Assembly: GCA_024683115.1 (NCBI GenBank)
Contig: JAIKYM010000124.1
Location: 1 to 17,793 of the forward strand
Length of the DNA stretch: 17,793 nt
From: Bacilli bacterium
Lineage (GTDB): Bacteria; Bacillota_I; Bacilli_A; RF39; UBA660
Direction of reading: 5' to 3'
A program made the position numbers and the translations under genes. Below, piece by piece: positions 11,965-17,793 of the stretch. Positions within the stretch are counted from its first letter, which is position 1; every line of letters begins with the position of its first letter. The notes under the pieces were generated by a model that did not search any database, was not told the DNA's origin, and saw only the letters and a program-made list of their open reading frames with translations.

Positions 11965-13713
11965 TTATTCTACTTCACAGAAGATATCGTATTCTTCACC
12001 ATAGTAGTTGATCTTACATTGGTTATATCCAGTTGTATATGGTTGACAACTATATGCTTGTGAGCAGTAGTTAGACATTGAATTTGTTTGGTTACTTGAA
12101 CTATTTGATTTAGTTGATTGTTCAATTAATTTATAAATAGATGAAGTGCCAACTTTATTTTTAATCTTACTTAATATTTCATTTTGTTCATATGATGTTA
12201 ATGTAGTAATATCTTTTGCACCTGTAGTACTGAATTTATTGATACTATCAATCTTCTTAACTGAAGCATTCATTTCTGCACTAGCAGTAGTCTTCTTTCC
12301 ATTTTCTTCGAATTCTAATGAGATCTTACCATTTTCATCATATTGTTCATTTGTAACTTTAGTAGTTATTTCAAGTGTTACTTTTAATCCAGTCATACTG
12401 AATTCAGCTTTAATACCATCATCTTTGAATGTAACAACGATTTTTTCGTTCTTGTTACCTTCAGCTTCATTAACCCAAGTTAATTCTTTTGATTTTTCAT
12501 TGTAAGTTAACTTTAATTCTACTCTGTCTCCTTCATAGAATTTTATTGTAGAAACATCATTTTTAGATACTATAGTTAATATTGTTTTATCAAATTCTAT
12601 AAAATCCATTCCAAGGAATTTACCTTTTGAAGTAGTATAGATATTTAATAATATCTTTTTACTGTCATCTAAATTTTTAGCTTCTTTTAATTGTTTTAAT
12701 GCATCATCAATTGCTTTATTAATTTCATCTTTATCTACTCCGTATGAAGTAACAATATTAATTAAACTATTTTTGTCTGTATCATTTTTAGCATTCTCAA
12801 GGAAGCTTATAGCCATTTCATTAGCTCTCTTTTGAGTAATTGTTAATGTTGTTTTAGAACCTTTAATTTCAGTTCCTTCTACTGTATAAGTTCCTTCTTC
12901 TAAAGTGATATACTCATCTTTTATAGAAGCTTGTAAGTATTTCTTAATACTCTTTAACATATTTGTTGTAGCCTTGCTATTAAATTCAGGCCAGTTTTCA
13001 ACATTGATTTTGCTCCAGTCAAATGCATTACTTAAGTCTGCTTTATAAACTTGAGTGTCAGCATCAGTCTTGAAGTATAATACTTTATCAGTTAATAAAG
13101 TATATAATTTAATGATATCTTTATCATTTTCTACTGCAGTTAAATCTAATGTTCCTTCTAGATTCTTAGCATCTAGTGCGAAATCATATTTAACTTGAGC
13201 ACTCTTGATATCTCCTAATGAAGCTTTAACTGTTTCATCATCAGTTTCTACAGAAGCTTTGAAATATCCGTTTGAACTAATTATATCTTTCTTATAATCA
13301 ACAACGAATGCTTCATCAAATTTTGCTGTGAATTTTTCAGCAGTAGCGAATACTTTATTAATAGTACCATTTACTACTTGTTTTCCAGTTACTTTCTTAA
13401 AGAATAAGAAATAAACTGCAACAATTACACCTATTACTAATACAGCTGCAATAATTATTATAGGTAATTTACTTTTACCTTTAGGAGCAGCAGTAGGTTG
13501 AACAGGTTGAATTGGTTGTGCTGGAGTTGCAGGCTCAATTGGTTGAACTGGAGCTACAGGTGCTTCAGGGGCAGCAGGTGCTACTGGTTCAACTGGTTGA
13601 ACAGGTTGTACTGGTTGTACAGGTGCAACAGGCTCAGCAGGTTGTAACGATTCGTTAACAGCTGTTACAGGCTGTTCTGTGTTTTGCACAGTTGAATTTT
13701 CATTCTCGTTCAT
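11965..13713 (-). CDS. Membrane-anchored extracytoplasmic protein with Pro/Val-rich tail
   Basis: This 582-residue protein is not recognised as a named family. Residues 1-80 are a low-complexity Pro/Val/Gln/Ala tract with PVQP and PVAP repeats, predicted disordered and cytoplasmic. A basic stretch PKGKSK leads into one membrane helix (about 83-105, PIIIIAAVLVIGVIVAVYFL). The remaining roughly 475 residues would lie outside the cell. They are rich in Lys, Asp, Thr and beta-strand-like alternations (TLDLTAV, KTTLTITQKRA, KTILTIVSKND, GLKVTLEITTK), suggesting repeated beta domains. The only cysteines I see are four in the last 35 residues (NYCSQAYSCQP, YNQCKINYY, IFCEVE), likely two disulfides or a capped terminus. 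AGGAGAGGAT precedes the ATG. It has its own promoter and terminator. Confidence 0.85.
   Translation of the reverse strand: MNENENSTVQNTEQPVTAVNESLQPAEPVAPVQPVQPVQPVEPVAPAAPEAPVAPVQPIEPATPAQPIQPVQPTAAPKGKSKLPIIIIAAVLVIGVIVAVYFLFFKKVTGKQVVNGTINKVFATAEKFTAKFDEAFVVDYKKDIISSNGYFKASVETDDETVKASLGDIKSAQVKYDFALDAKNLEGTLDLTAVENDKDIIKLYTLLTDKVLYFKTDADTQVYKADLSNAFDWSKINVENWPEFNSKATTNMLKSIKKYLQASIKDEYITLEEGTYTVEGTEIKGSKTTLTITQKRANEMAISFLENAKNDTDKNSLINIVTSYGVDKDEINKAIDDALKQLKEAKNLDDSKKILLNIYTTSKGKFLGMDFIEFDKTILTIVSKNDVSTIKFYEGDRVELKLTYNEKSKELTWVNEAEGNKNEKIVVTFKDDGIKAEFSMTGLKVTLEITTKVTNEQYDENGKISLEFEENGKKTTASAEMNASVKKIDSINKFSTTGAKDITTLTSYEQNEILSKIKNKVGTSSIYKLIEQSTKSNSSSNQTNSMSNYCSQAYSCQPYTTGYNQCKINYYGEEYDIFCEVE
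13494..13640 (-). repeat. Tandem Pro-Val-Gln-Pro coding repeats
   Basis: On the plus strand this stretch repeats GGTTGAAC, GGTTGTAC and close variants (for example CAGGTTGTACTGGTTGTAC). Read on the minus strand it encodes PVQPVQPVQPVEPVAP-type units in the N-terminal cytoplasmic tail of the surface protein. The units are of three or six residues and imperfect, so copy-number change by slippage is plausible. Confidence 0.8.
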
Positions 13714-13742
13714 TTTTTTTATCCTCTCCTTATTATATATTT

Positions 13743-13770
13743 ATTATATCATTTTGCGTAATCTATACAA
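13743..13770 (-). promoter_or_regulatory. Promoter of the minus-strand surface protein gene
   Basis: On the minus strand TTGTAT (13770-13765) and TATAAT (13748-13743) are spaced by 16 bases, with TG one base before the -10 box (extended -10). It lies 30 bases upstream of the start codon. Confidence 0.6.
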
Positions 13771-13812
13771 TATATTTTCTTTAATTTTCTTTATGTTTTA
13801 GGTATTTTGTTT

Positions 13813-13818
13813 TATAAT
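13813..13818 (+). promoter_or_regulatory. Candidate -10 box for the YitT-family gene
   Basis: TATAAT lies 18 bases before the start codon. A -35 box is poor (TTTATG at 13790-13795, 17 bases upstream). It is divergent from the promoter at 13743-13770. Confidence 0.35.
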
Positions 13819-13835
13819 TTTCTTAAGGTGTTACT

Positions 13836-14717
13836 ATGATAGAAAAGATATTTAGTTATTTTGAAGATCATAATATTATAGTTAGAGGCATAGCTTTAGT
13901 GTTAGGCTGTTTTATTTGTGCATCTGTGTATAATCTTTTCGCAGTACCTAATAACATTGTTTATGGTGGTTTAGGAGGTTTAGCAATTGTAGTTAATAAG
14001 TTAACAGCTATACCTACATTAACATTTTTAAATGCTTCTATAATTCTATCTTTAATAATATCTATTGTGGTAATGGGATTTAAACATACATTGCATTCAA
14101 TAATAGGATATGCTTGTTATTTTGTTATGTTAAATTTAACTTCTAAATTATATGTTGGTATTCATATAGAGTTTGATTCATTTCTATTTACTTGTATATT
14201 CTTTGCACTAGTTGGCGGATTAGGAAGTGGATTAATATATAGATCAGGTTTTGATACAGGTGGTATTGATACTATACTTACTATTCTAAGAGATAAATAT
14301 AAAGTACCTTTTTCTACAGTTGGTAATATAGTAAATGGTTTAATAATTACCTCAGGTATCATTATCTTCGGACCTATTAAAGCTATATATGCAATTATTA
14401 CTTTAATAATTATTAATAATGTATCTGATTCTGTTGTAATTGGATTATCATCTAAAAAGATGGTATTTATAAACAGTAATAAAAGCCATGAGTTAACTAA
14501 ATATATTGAAAAAGAACTAGGTACTGGATATACTTTATTGCAATCTACAAATGGTATAGGTATATTTAAAAGAACTATAGTAATGGTAGTAGTTCCTACT
14601 TATAGATTCTATACTTTAAAAGCTAAAGTTAAAGATATTGATTCTAAAGCAGTCCTATATTCACACGATTGTTACAATGTAACAGGTGGACAAACTAATC
14701 AAATTATTGCTTTTTAA
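13836..14717 (+). CDS. YitT-family membrane protein
   Basis: YitT proteins are integral membrane proteins of unknown transport function, common in Firmicutes in several paralogues. The 293 residues contain an N-terminal membrane domain (about 12-215). It has the family features NLFAVPNNIVYGGLGGLAIV (about 33-52), the early helix pair, GSGLIYRSGFDTGGIDTI (about 129-146), the most conserved YitT signature, and several further hydrophobic helices. A C-terminal soluble DUF2179-type domain follows (about 215-290), with KMVFINSNKSHELTKYIEKELG and the ending HDCYNVTGGQ. AAGGTG precedes the ATG. It is monocistronic, with a terminator directly after it. No ligand can be assigned. Confidence 0.93.
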   Translation: MIEKIFSYFEDHNIIVRGIALVLGCFICASVYNLFAVPNNIVYGGLGGLAIVVNKLTAIPTLTFLNASIILSLIISIVVMGFKHTLHSIIGYACYFVMLNLTSKLYVGIHIEFDSFLFTCIFFALVGGLGSGLIYRSGFDTGGIDTILTILRDKYKVPFSTVGNIVNGLIITSGIIIFGPIKAIYAIITLIIINNVSDSVVIGLSSKKMVFINSNKSHELTKYIEKELGTGYTLLQSTNGIGIFKRTIVMVVVPTYRFYTLKAKVKDIDSKAVLYSHDCYNVTGGQTNQIIAF

Positions 14718-14755
14718 TGTTAATAAATACATATTTATTAACATTTTATTTTATC
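14716..14755 (+). terminator. AT-rich intrinsic terminator after the YitT-family gene
   Basis: A 13-pair hairpin, AATGTTAATAAAT (14716-14728) with ATTTATTAACATT (14733-14745) around the loop ACAT, is followed by a T-rich stretch. It begins inside the stop codon. Confidence 0.8.
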
Positions 14756-14768
14756 TAAAATTATTATT

Positions 14769-14777
14769 TGGTATAAT
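14769..14777 (+). promoter_or_regulatory. Extended -10 promoter of the Clp-like ATPase gene
   Basis: TGGTATAAT (TG 14769-14770, TATAAT 14772-14777) lies 19 bases before the ATG, giving a very short leader. No clear -35 box is seen; the upstream region is the terminator hairpin tail. Confidence 0.55.
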
Positions 14778-14796
14778 CTATGTATAGGTGATTCTC

Positions 14797-15819
14797 ATGG
14801 ATGAAGAAATTGAAGTATTAAATGTTAACAATGAAGTAGTAAATACACAATTGGTACAACCAGTACCAGCACAACCTGTTGTTCAATCTGCTCCTGTAAG
14901 TAATAAACCAAGCATGATTCAAATGTATGGTGAAATATTAACTGATAAAACATACATAACTAATCCTGCTATTGCAAGAGATGATGAAATCAATCAAATG
15001 ATTCTAGCATTAATAACACCAGATAAGAGTGCTTTATTAGTTGGTAAACCTGGTATAGGTAAAACTGCCTTAGTTGAAGGTTTATCATATCGTATTCATG
15101 AAGGTACTGTTCCTAATGCTATTGCTGGTTGGAAAGTAATTAAGATTAATATTCCTGCTTTATTAGGTAAGATTACTGTAGATGGTACTGAAGTATCTAA
15201 GTTACAATTATTAATTGATGAAATTGATAACTTAGAGAAAACTATATTATTTATAGATGAAGTACATTTATTAGTTGCTCACAACAATGGACAAGTAGAT
15301 TTAGACTTTGCTAACATGTTAAAACCATACCTAGACCGTGGACGTATCTTAATGATAGGAGCTACTACTGATATGGAATATGAACAATATATCTTAAGAG
15401 ATAGAGCCTTTGTTAGACGTTTTATTAAGATAAACATTGAAGAACTACAAGGCGAAAATGTTGTTAAAGTATTATTAGGTACATATCCTAAGTTTGAAAA
15501 GAAACTTGGTATTAAGTTTAAAATGACTGAATTCCAATTGGAAAGATTATTTGCTTGGATAGTAGATCATACAACTGAATATAAGAGAATATATGAAGTA
15601 CAAAATAGATATCCAGATATATGTTTAACTATTATTTCTAGTGCATTCTCTTATGCATTGCTTGAAAATGCTACTGAAGTAACATATAAACATGTATATC
15701 TAGCTATGAAAAATACTAGAGCCATCTATGATGATGCGATAGCTAAAGCATTAGATGATTTTAAAGTTAGATTTGCTGATGAACTAATAAGGGATAATAT
15801 TAGTGTAGAAGGATTATAA
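14797..15819 (+). CDS. Stand-alone Clp-type AAA+ ATPase with Pro/Val/Gln-rich N-terminus
   Basis: This 340-residue AAA+ protein resembles only the first ATPase module (D1) of ClpA/ClpB/ClpC. The start is ATG 14797, with AGGTGATT upstream; a GTG at 14788 belongs to that Shine-Dalgarno. Residues 1-38 are a low-complexity tail (QLVQPVPAQPVVQSAPVSNK). The ATPase follows: NPAIARDDEINQMI (Clp box), Walker A GKPGIGKT (83-90), Walker B ILFIDE (150-155), sensor 1 GATT (188-191) and arginine fingers RDRAFVRRF (201-209), all intact. A helical lid domain runs to about 320. It lacks the Clp N-domain, the M-domain, the second ATPase and any ClpP-binding loop, so it is not a usual unfoldase. It may act as a remodelling or regulatory ATPase with unknown partners. 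It is monocistronic. Confidence 0.9.
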   Translation: MDEEIEVLNVNNEVVNTQLVQPVPAQPVVQSAPVSNKPSMIQMYGEILTDKTYITNPAIARDDEINQMILALITPDKSALLVGKPGIGKTALVEGLSYRIHEGTVPNAIAGWKVIKINIPALLGKITVDGTEVSKLQLLIDEIDNLEKTILFIDEVHLLVAHNNGQVDLDFANMLKPYLDRGRILMIGATTDMEYEQYILRDRAFVRRFIKINIEELQGENVVKVLLGTYPKFEKKLGIKFKMTEFQLERLFAWIVDHTTEYKRIYEVQNRYPDICLTIISSAFSYALLENATEVTYKHVYLAMKNTRAIYDDAIAKALDDFKVRFADELIRDNISVEGL

Positions 15820-15850
15820 AAAAGTGATATTAAATATCACTTTTTATTTT
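15819..15850 (+). terminator. Intrinsic terminator after the Clp-like ATPase gene
   Basis: AAAAAGTGATAT (15819-15830) pairs with ATATCACTTTTT (15834-15845) over the loop TAA and runs into a T-rich tail. Confidence 0.88.
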
Positions 15851-15924
15851 GAAATAGTATTTGTATATTGATTAAAGATAAAATATGTTATTTTTTATAT
15901 AAAATATCATAAATAATTCGAGAT

Positions 15925-15953
15925 TTGATATATCAATGTTGTATATATATAGT
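15925..15953 (+). promoter_or_regulatory. Candidate promoter with palindromic operator for the small peptide gene
   Basis: TTGATA (15925-15930) is followed by a TATATATATAGT tract in which TATATA (15946-15951, 15-base spacing) or TATAGT (15948-15953, 17-base spacing) can serve as -10. The -35 box is the left half of a perfect 12-base palindrome TTGATATATCAA (15925-15936), a possible repressor site. Confidence 0.5.
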
Positions 15954-16036
15954 AGAGGGAGTGAACGGAACCCTCTAGAACGTGTTACAAGATGTTATCT
16001 CCGATACATTATGTATGGAGGTGATTACATGTGTAA
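15953..16036 (+). promoter_or_regulatory. Highly structured leader hiding the start site of the small peptide
   Basis: A 5' hairpin TAGAGGG (15953-15959)/CCCTCTA (15971-15977) lies at the expected transcript start. A second, long hairpin then covers the start region. TTACA (15985-15989) pairs with TGTAA (16032-16036), ATGT (15992-15995) with ACAT (16027-16030), ATCTCC (15997-16002) with GGAGGT (16017-16022), and ATACA (16004-16008) with TGTAT (16012-16016) at the tip. The Shine-Dalgarno and the ATG at 16029 are both inside the paired region, so translation should be off unless the structure is opened or processed. Confidence 0.7.
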
Positions 16037-16100
16037 AACAGAATTAAAAATCTTAATTCTAGTATTACTAGTAATTATTATTCTACTTATCGTTAACTGA
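16029..16100 (+). CDS. 23-residue hydrophobic membrane peptide, type I toxin-like
   Basis: This tiny open frame starts at ATG 16029 and stops at TGA 16098-16100. It has an ideal GGAGGTGAT Shine-Dalgarno 3-7 bases upstream, the best in the window. The peptide begins MCKTELK and continues as an almost unbroken run of Leu, Ile and Val (ILILVLLVIIILLIVN), so it is a single membrane helix with a short basic start. Length, composition and the sequestered ribosome binding site resemble the Ibs, Fst and TisB classes of type I toxins. I see no sequence identity to any named one and have not identified the antisense RNA. Alternatives are a leader peptide or a small membrane regulator. It has its own promoter and lies in a 389-base gap between two longer genes. 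Confidence 0.6.
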   Translation: MCKTELKILILVLLVIIILLIVN

Positions 16101-16121
16101 TCAATGGGGAGGTAAGGAAAA

Positions 16122-16151
16122 TAAAAAGCATCTAACATAAGTTAGATGCTT
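16122..16151 (-). terminator. Distal minus-strand terminator hairpin
   Basis: AAGCATCTAAC (16126-16136) and GTTAGATGCTT (16141-16151) form an 11-pair hairpin with loop ATAA. Read on the minus strand it is followed by TTTTTATTTT, a proper terminator. On the plus strand it is followed by ACCACAAAAA, so it would end the peptide transcript only weakly, though it may protect its 3' end. Confidence 0.65.
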
Positions 16152-16156
16152 ACCAC

Positions 16157-16194
16157 AAAAAGAGATAGCATCACTTATAAGTAATGCGTTCTCT
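16157..16194 (-). terminator. Terminator of the radical SAM gene
   Basis: On the minus strand AGAGA (16194-16190) pairs with TCTCT (16165-16161), with GCAT/ATGC inside and a self-complementary ACTTATAAGT at the tip, followed by TTTTT. It lies 15 bases after the radical SAM stop. Confidence 0.75.
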
Positions 16195-16208
16195 AAATTA
16201 AGTATATA

Positions 16209-17150
16209 TTAATTATTTATATTATTCAATCTTTTTCCTTGGTAGGAATTTCTTTTTACCATTTCTTTGTCTATATCATTTAATACTACGAATTTCTTTA
16301 ATAACCATTTTGGCTCAATTAAATCTTCTTTAACAGGATCTCCTGTTATTCTACATATAATGGTTTCGGGATTCAATAATTCTAATTGATCTACTACTAT
16401 ATCTATATATTCATCTTTAGTTAATACATGAAATGGCTCTTTATCATACATGTCAGCTAGTTTTGTATTCTTAGTTATATGTAACATATGTATTTTTATT
16501 CCATATATATTTAAATTATTTAAAAACTTAATAGTTTTCAACATATCTTCTTTAGTTTCACCAGGTAATCCATTTATGATATGAACAATTACTTTTATAT
16601 TTCTTTTTTGTAATTCTTTGTAGCATTCAACAAATTCATCAGTTGTATGTCCTCGGTTAATTAGTTCAAGAGTTTCTTCTTTAATTGTTTGTAATCCTAG
16701 TTCAATAGTTAAATATGTTTTTTTATTTAAATCTTCTAGATAGTCATATATTTCATCAGTAAAACAATCTGGACGAGTAGCTATTGATATACCTATTACA
16801 TCAGGTAGATTAATAACTGCTTCATATCTTTCTTTTAATTTATCTAATGTATCATATGTATTAGAATTGGCTTGGAAATATGCTATATAATTAGCATTAG
16901 GCCACTTCAATAATTCTATATTCTTAATCTTATTAAATTGTTCTACTAAATTATCTTTTATATCGCCTGCAAAATCACCAGAGCCAGATGGCGAACAATA
17001 GATACATCCACCTGTTCCTTTTGTTCCATCTTTGTTTGGACAAGTGAATCCTCCGTTTAAAGCTACCTTAAATACTTTAGTATTAAAAGTAGTCTTATAG
17101 AAGTAATTTAATGTATGATATCTTTTATTATCTAATGTATATTTAAACAT
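16209..17150 (-). CDS. TIGR01212-type radical SAM protein (YtqA/YhcC family)
   Basis: This 313-residue radical SAM enzyme uses a 4Fe-4S cluster and S-adenosylmethionine; the substrate is not established from sequence, although relatives are often discussed with tRNA modification. The start is ATG 17150, with GGTGAT upstream; the frame extends four codons further to a TTG at 17162, but those codons overlap the ribosome binding site. The cluster motif is the family's wide-spaced CX11CX2C (Cys37, Cys49, Cys52 in TCPNKDGTKGTGGCIYCS). Further family features are YFQANSNTYDTLDKLKERYE, IGISIATRPDC, LTIELGLQTIKEETLELINRGHT, VIVHIINGLPGETKEDMLKT and the late ETIICRITGDP. It is divergent from the gene at 17217 and is a single gene with two tandem hairpins downstream. 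Confidence 0.93.
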   Translation of the reverse strand: MFKYTLDNKRYHTLNYFYKTTFNTKVFKVALNGGFTCPNKDGTKGTGGCIYCSPSGSGDFAGDIKDNLVEQFNKIKNIELLKWPNANYIAYFQANSNTYDTLDKLKERYEAVINLPDVIGISIATRPDCFTDEIYDYLEDLNKKTYLTIELGLQTIKEETLELINRGHTTDEFVECYKELQKRNIKVIVHIINGLPGETKEDMLKTIKFLNNLNIYGIKIHMLHITKNTKLADMYDKEPFHVLTKDEYIDIVVDQLELLNPETIICRITGDPVKEDLIEPKWLLKKFVVLNDIDKEMVKRNSYQGKRLNNINN

Positions 17151-17191
17151 ATATATCACCAATAAATATCATATCATTTTATATACAAATA

Positions 17192-17200
17192 TGATAGAAT
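17192..17200 (+). promoter_or_regulatory. Extended -10 promoter of the right-edge gene
   Basis: TGATAGAAT (TG 17192-17193, TAGAAT 17195-17200) lies 17 bases before the TTG start of the next gene. The -35 region (TATCAT 17172-17177) is weak. The 66-base divergent gap to the radical SAM gene must also hold that gene's promoter, which I could not place convincingly. Confidence 0.4.
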
Positions 17201-17216
17201 ATAGTTGTGATGGGAA

Positions 17217-17793
17217 TTGAAAAAGAGATTAGTTTTTATTATTTTAGGTATACTGGTTGTTGTATTATCTATTACTATAATACGGATTATCATGAAGAAA
17301 AATGATAAGAAAGAAGATATGAACCTATACTTTTATGGTGATTATTATCTGGTACATTATAGTGAAACTAAATATGGTAGAGATGTTTATATAACAGATG
17401 ATAATAAGCAATTTATGATTATGAATAATCGTATTGTTGGTTATCTAGATACAAATATTTATGATGTTGATGCACCTCTAGAAAAGGAATCTCTTGATAA
17501 AATAGCGTATGATTATTTTAAATACATCACAGGTACAAATTATGAATCATATGAGGATACTAAAGAATTTTATCAAGATACTTATAAGATTTATAGTTAT
17601 AGTTTTGTAAAAAAAATCAATGATATTCCAACTGCAGATAGTGTAACAATAGAAATTAGAAAAGATGGAACACTATATTCTATATCTGCAAGTAGAATTG
17701 GATTGTTTGATAAATATAACAATCTTGATGTTCATATGGATGATATTAATAAAAAGGTTGAACAATATATACATGAGAATTCAAATGATAATG
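17217..17793 (+). CDS. Membrane-anchored extracytoplasmic protein, 3' end outside window
   Basis: The open frame starts at TTG 17217 and runs off the right edge (192 codons visible). The TTG start is inferred: it gives an N-terminus KKRLVFIILGILVVVLSITI, a basic start followed by one membrane helix (about 4-25), and TGTGAT lies 5 bases upstream. The rest is polar and probably outside the cell. It contains many Tyr and Asp, with YKIYSYSFVKKINDIPTADS followed by VTIEIRKDGTLYSISASRIG. This alternation loosely resembles PepSY/YcdB-type surface domains, but that is a weak similarity. No cysteine is seen in the visible part. The function is unknown. Confidence 0.7.
   Translation, partial: MKKRLVFIILGILVVVLSITIIRIIMKKNDKKEDMNLYFYGDYYLVHYSETKYGRDVYITDDNKQFMIMNNRIVGYLDTNIYDVDAPLEKESLDKIAYDYFKYITGTNYESYEDTKEFYQDTYKIYSYSFVKKINDIPTADSVTIEIRKDGTLYSISASRIGLFDKYNNLDVHMDDINKKVEQYIHENSNDN

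Noticed and set aside
12146..12505. Hydrophobic plus-strand open frame inside the surface protein gene
   Set aside because: It is the complement of a Lys/Glu/Asp-rich coding region, which yields Phe/Leu/Ser-rich pseudo-membrane sequence; it has no promoter or ribosome binding site.
13494..13640. CRISPR-like array in the repeated stretch
   Set aside because: The repeats are short, imperfect, in frame and without unique spacers; they encode Pro-Val-Gln-Pro units.
15850..16028. A known metabolite riboswitch before the small peptide
   Set aside because: The leader is clearly structured, but I find no conserved core of the riboswitch classes I know; start-site sequestration explains the pairing better.
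15850..16208. tRNA gene in the gap
   Set aside because: No cloverleaf arms, T-loop consensus or CCA end could be found on either strand.

Overview
The window looks like a chromosomal segment of a low-GC, AT-rich Firmicutes/Mycoplasmatota-type bacterium. I infer this from the very A/T-rich codon use, strong GGAGG-type ribosome binding sites, Bacillus-like order of the nusG, L11 and str clusters, and intrinsic terminators after most operons. TGA is a stop codon here (sigma factor gene, small hydrophobic peptide gene) and Trp is TGG, so this is not a Mycoplasma/Spiroplasma-type recoded genome. I cannot name the species.

Layout. 1-1303: the tail of a membrane protein, lgt (lipoprotein maturation) and an unknown small gene, closed by a terminator. 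1360-4026: mrnC, rlmB, a SigH-like sigma factor, secE and nusG, the classic Bacillus order but without the rae1/yacP and rpmG genes usually present. 4103-4504: a small HNH-like gene inserted between nusG and rplK. 4515-7049: rplK-rplA behind an L1-type mRNA leader, then rplJ-rplL behind an L10 leader with an attenuator. 7117-7458: a small membrane-anchored protein sits where rpoB-rpoC are normally found. 7499-11862: rpsL-rpsG-fusA and tuf, with separate promoters before rpsL and tuf. 11965-17793: an accessory stretch with a Pro/Val-rich anchored surface protein (minus strand), a YitT-family membrane protein, a stand-alone Clp-type AAA+ ATPase, a tiny hydrophobic peptide with a sequestered start site, a TIGR01212-type radical SAM protein (minus strand), and the start of another membrane-anchored protein.

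Most genes serve translation and its regulation: rRNA processing and methylation, L11/L1/L10/L12, S12/S7, EF-G, EF-Tu and NusG. Several translation proteins carry changes at positions that are normally near-invariant. EF-G has lost the Asp of its NKxD guanine motif and gained an Asp in the neighbouring G5 motif. L12 has Val at the Lys84 position, and S12 has Ile at the Pro91 position. L11 and SecE have long charged extensions.

The best candidates for undescribed biology are the EF-G G4/G5 double change and the 15925-16200 element. The latter is a 23-residue hydrophobic peptide whose Shine-Dalgarno sequence and start codon are buried in a long hairpin, which resembles a type I toxin mRNA. A third, weaker candidate is the Clp-like ATPase that shares a Pro/Val/Gln-rich cytoplasmic tail style with the nearby surface protein.
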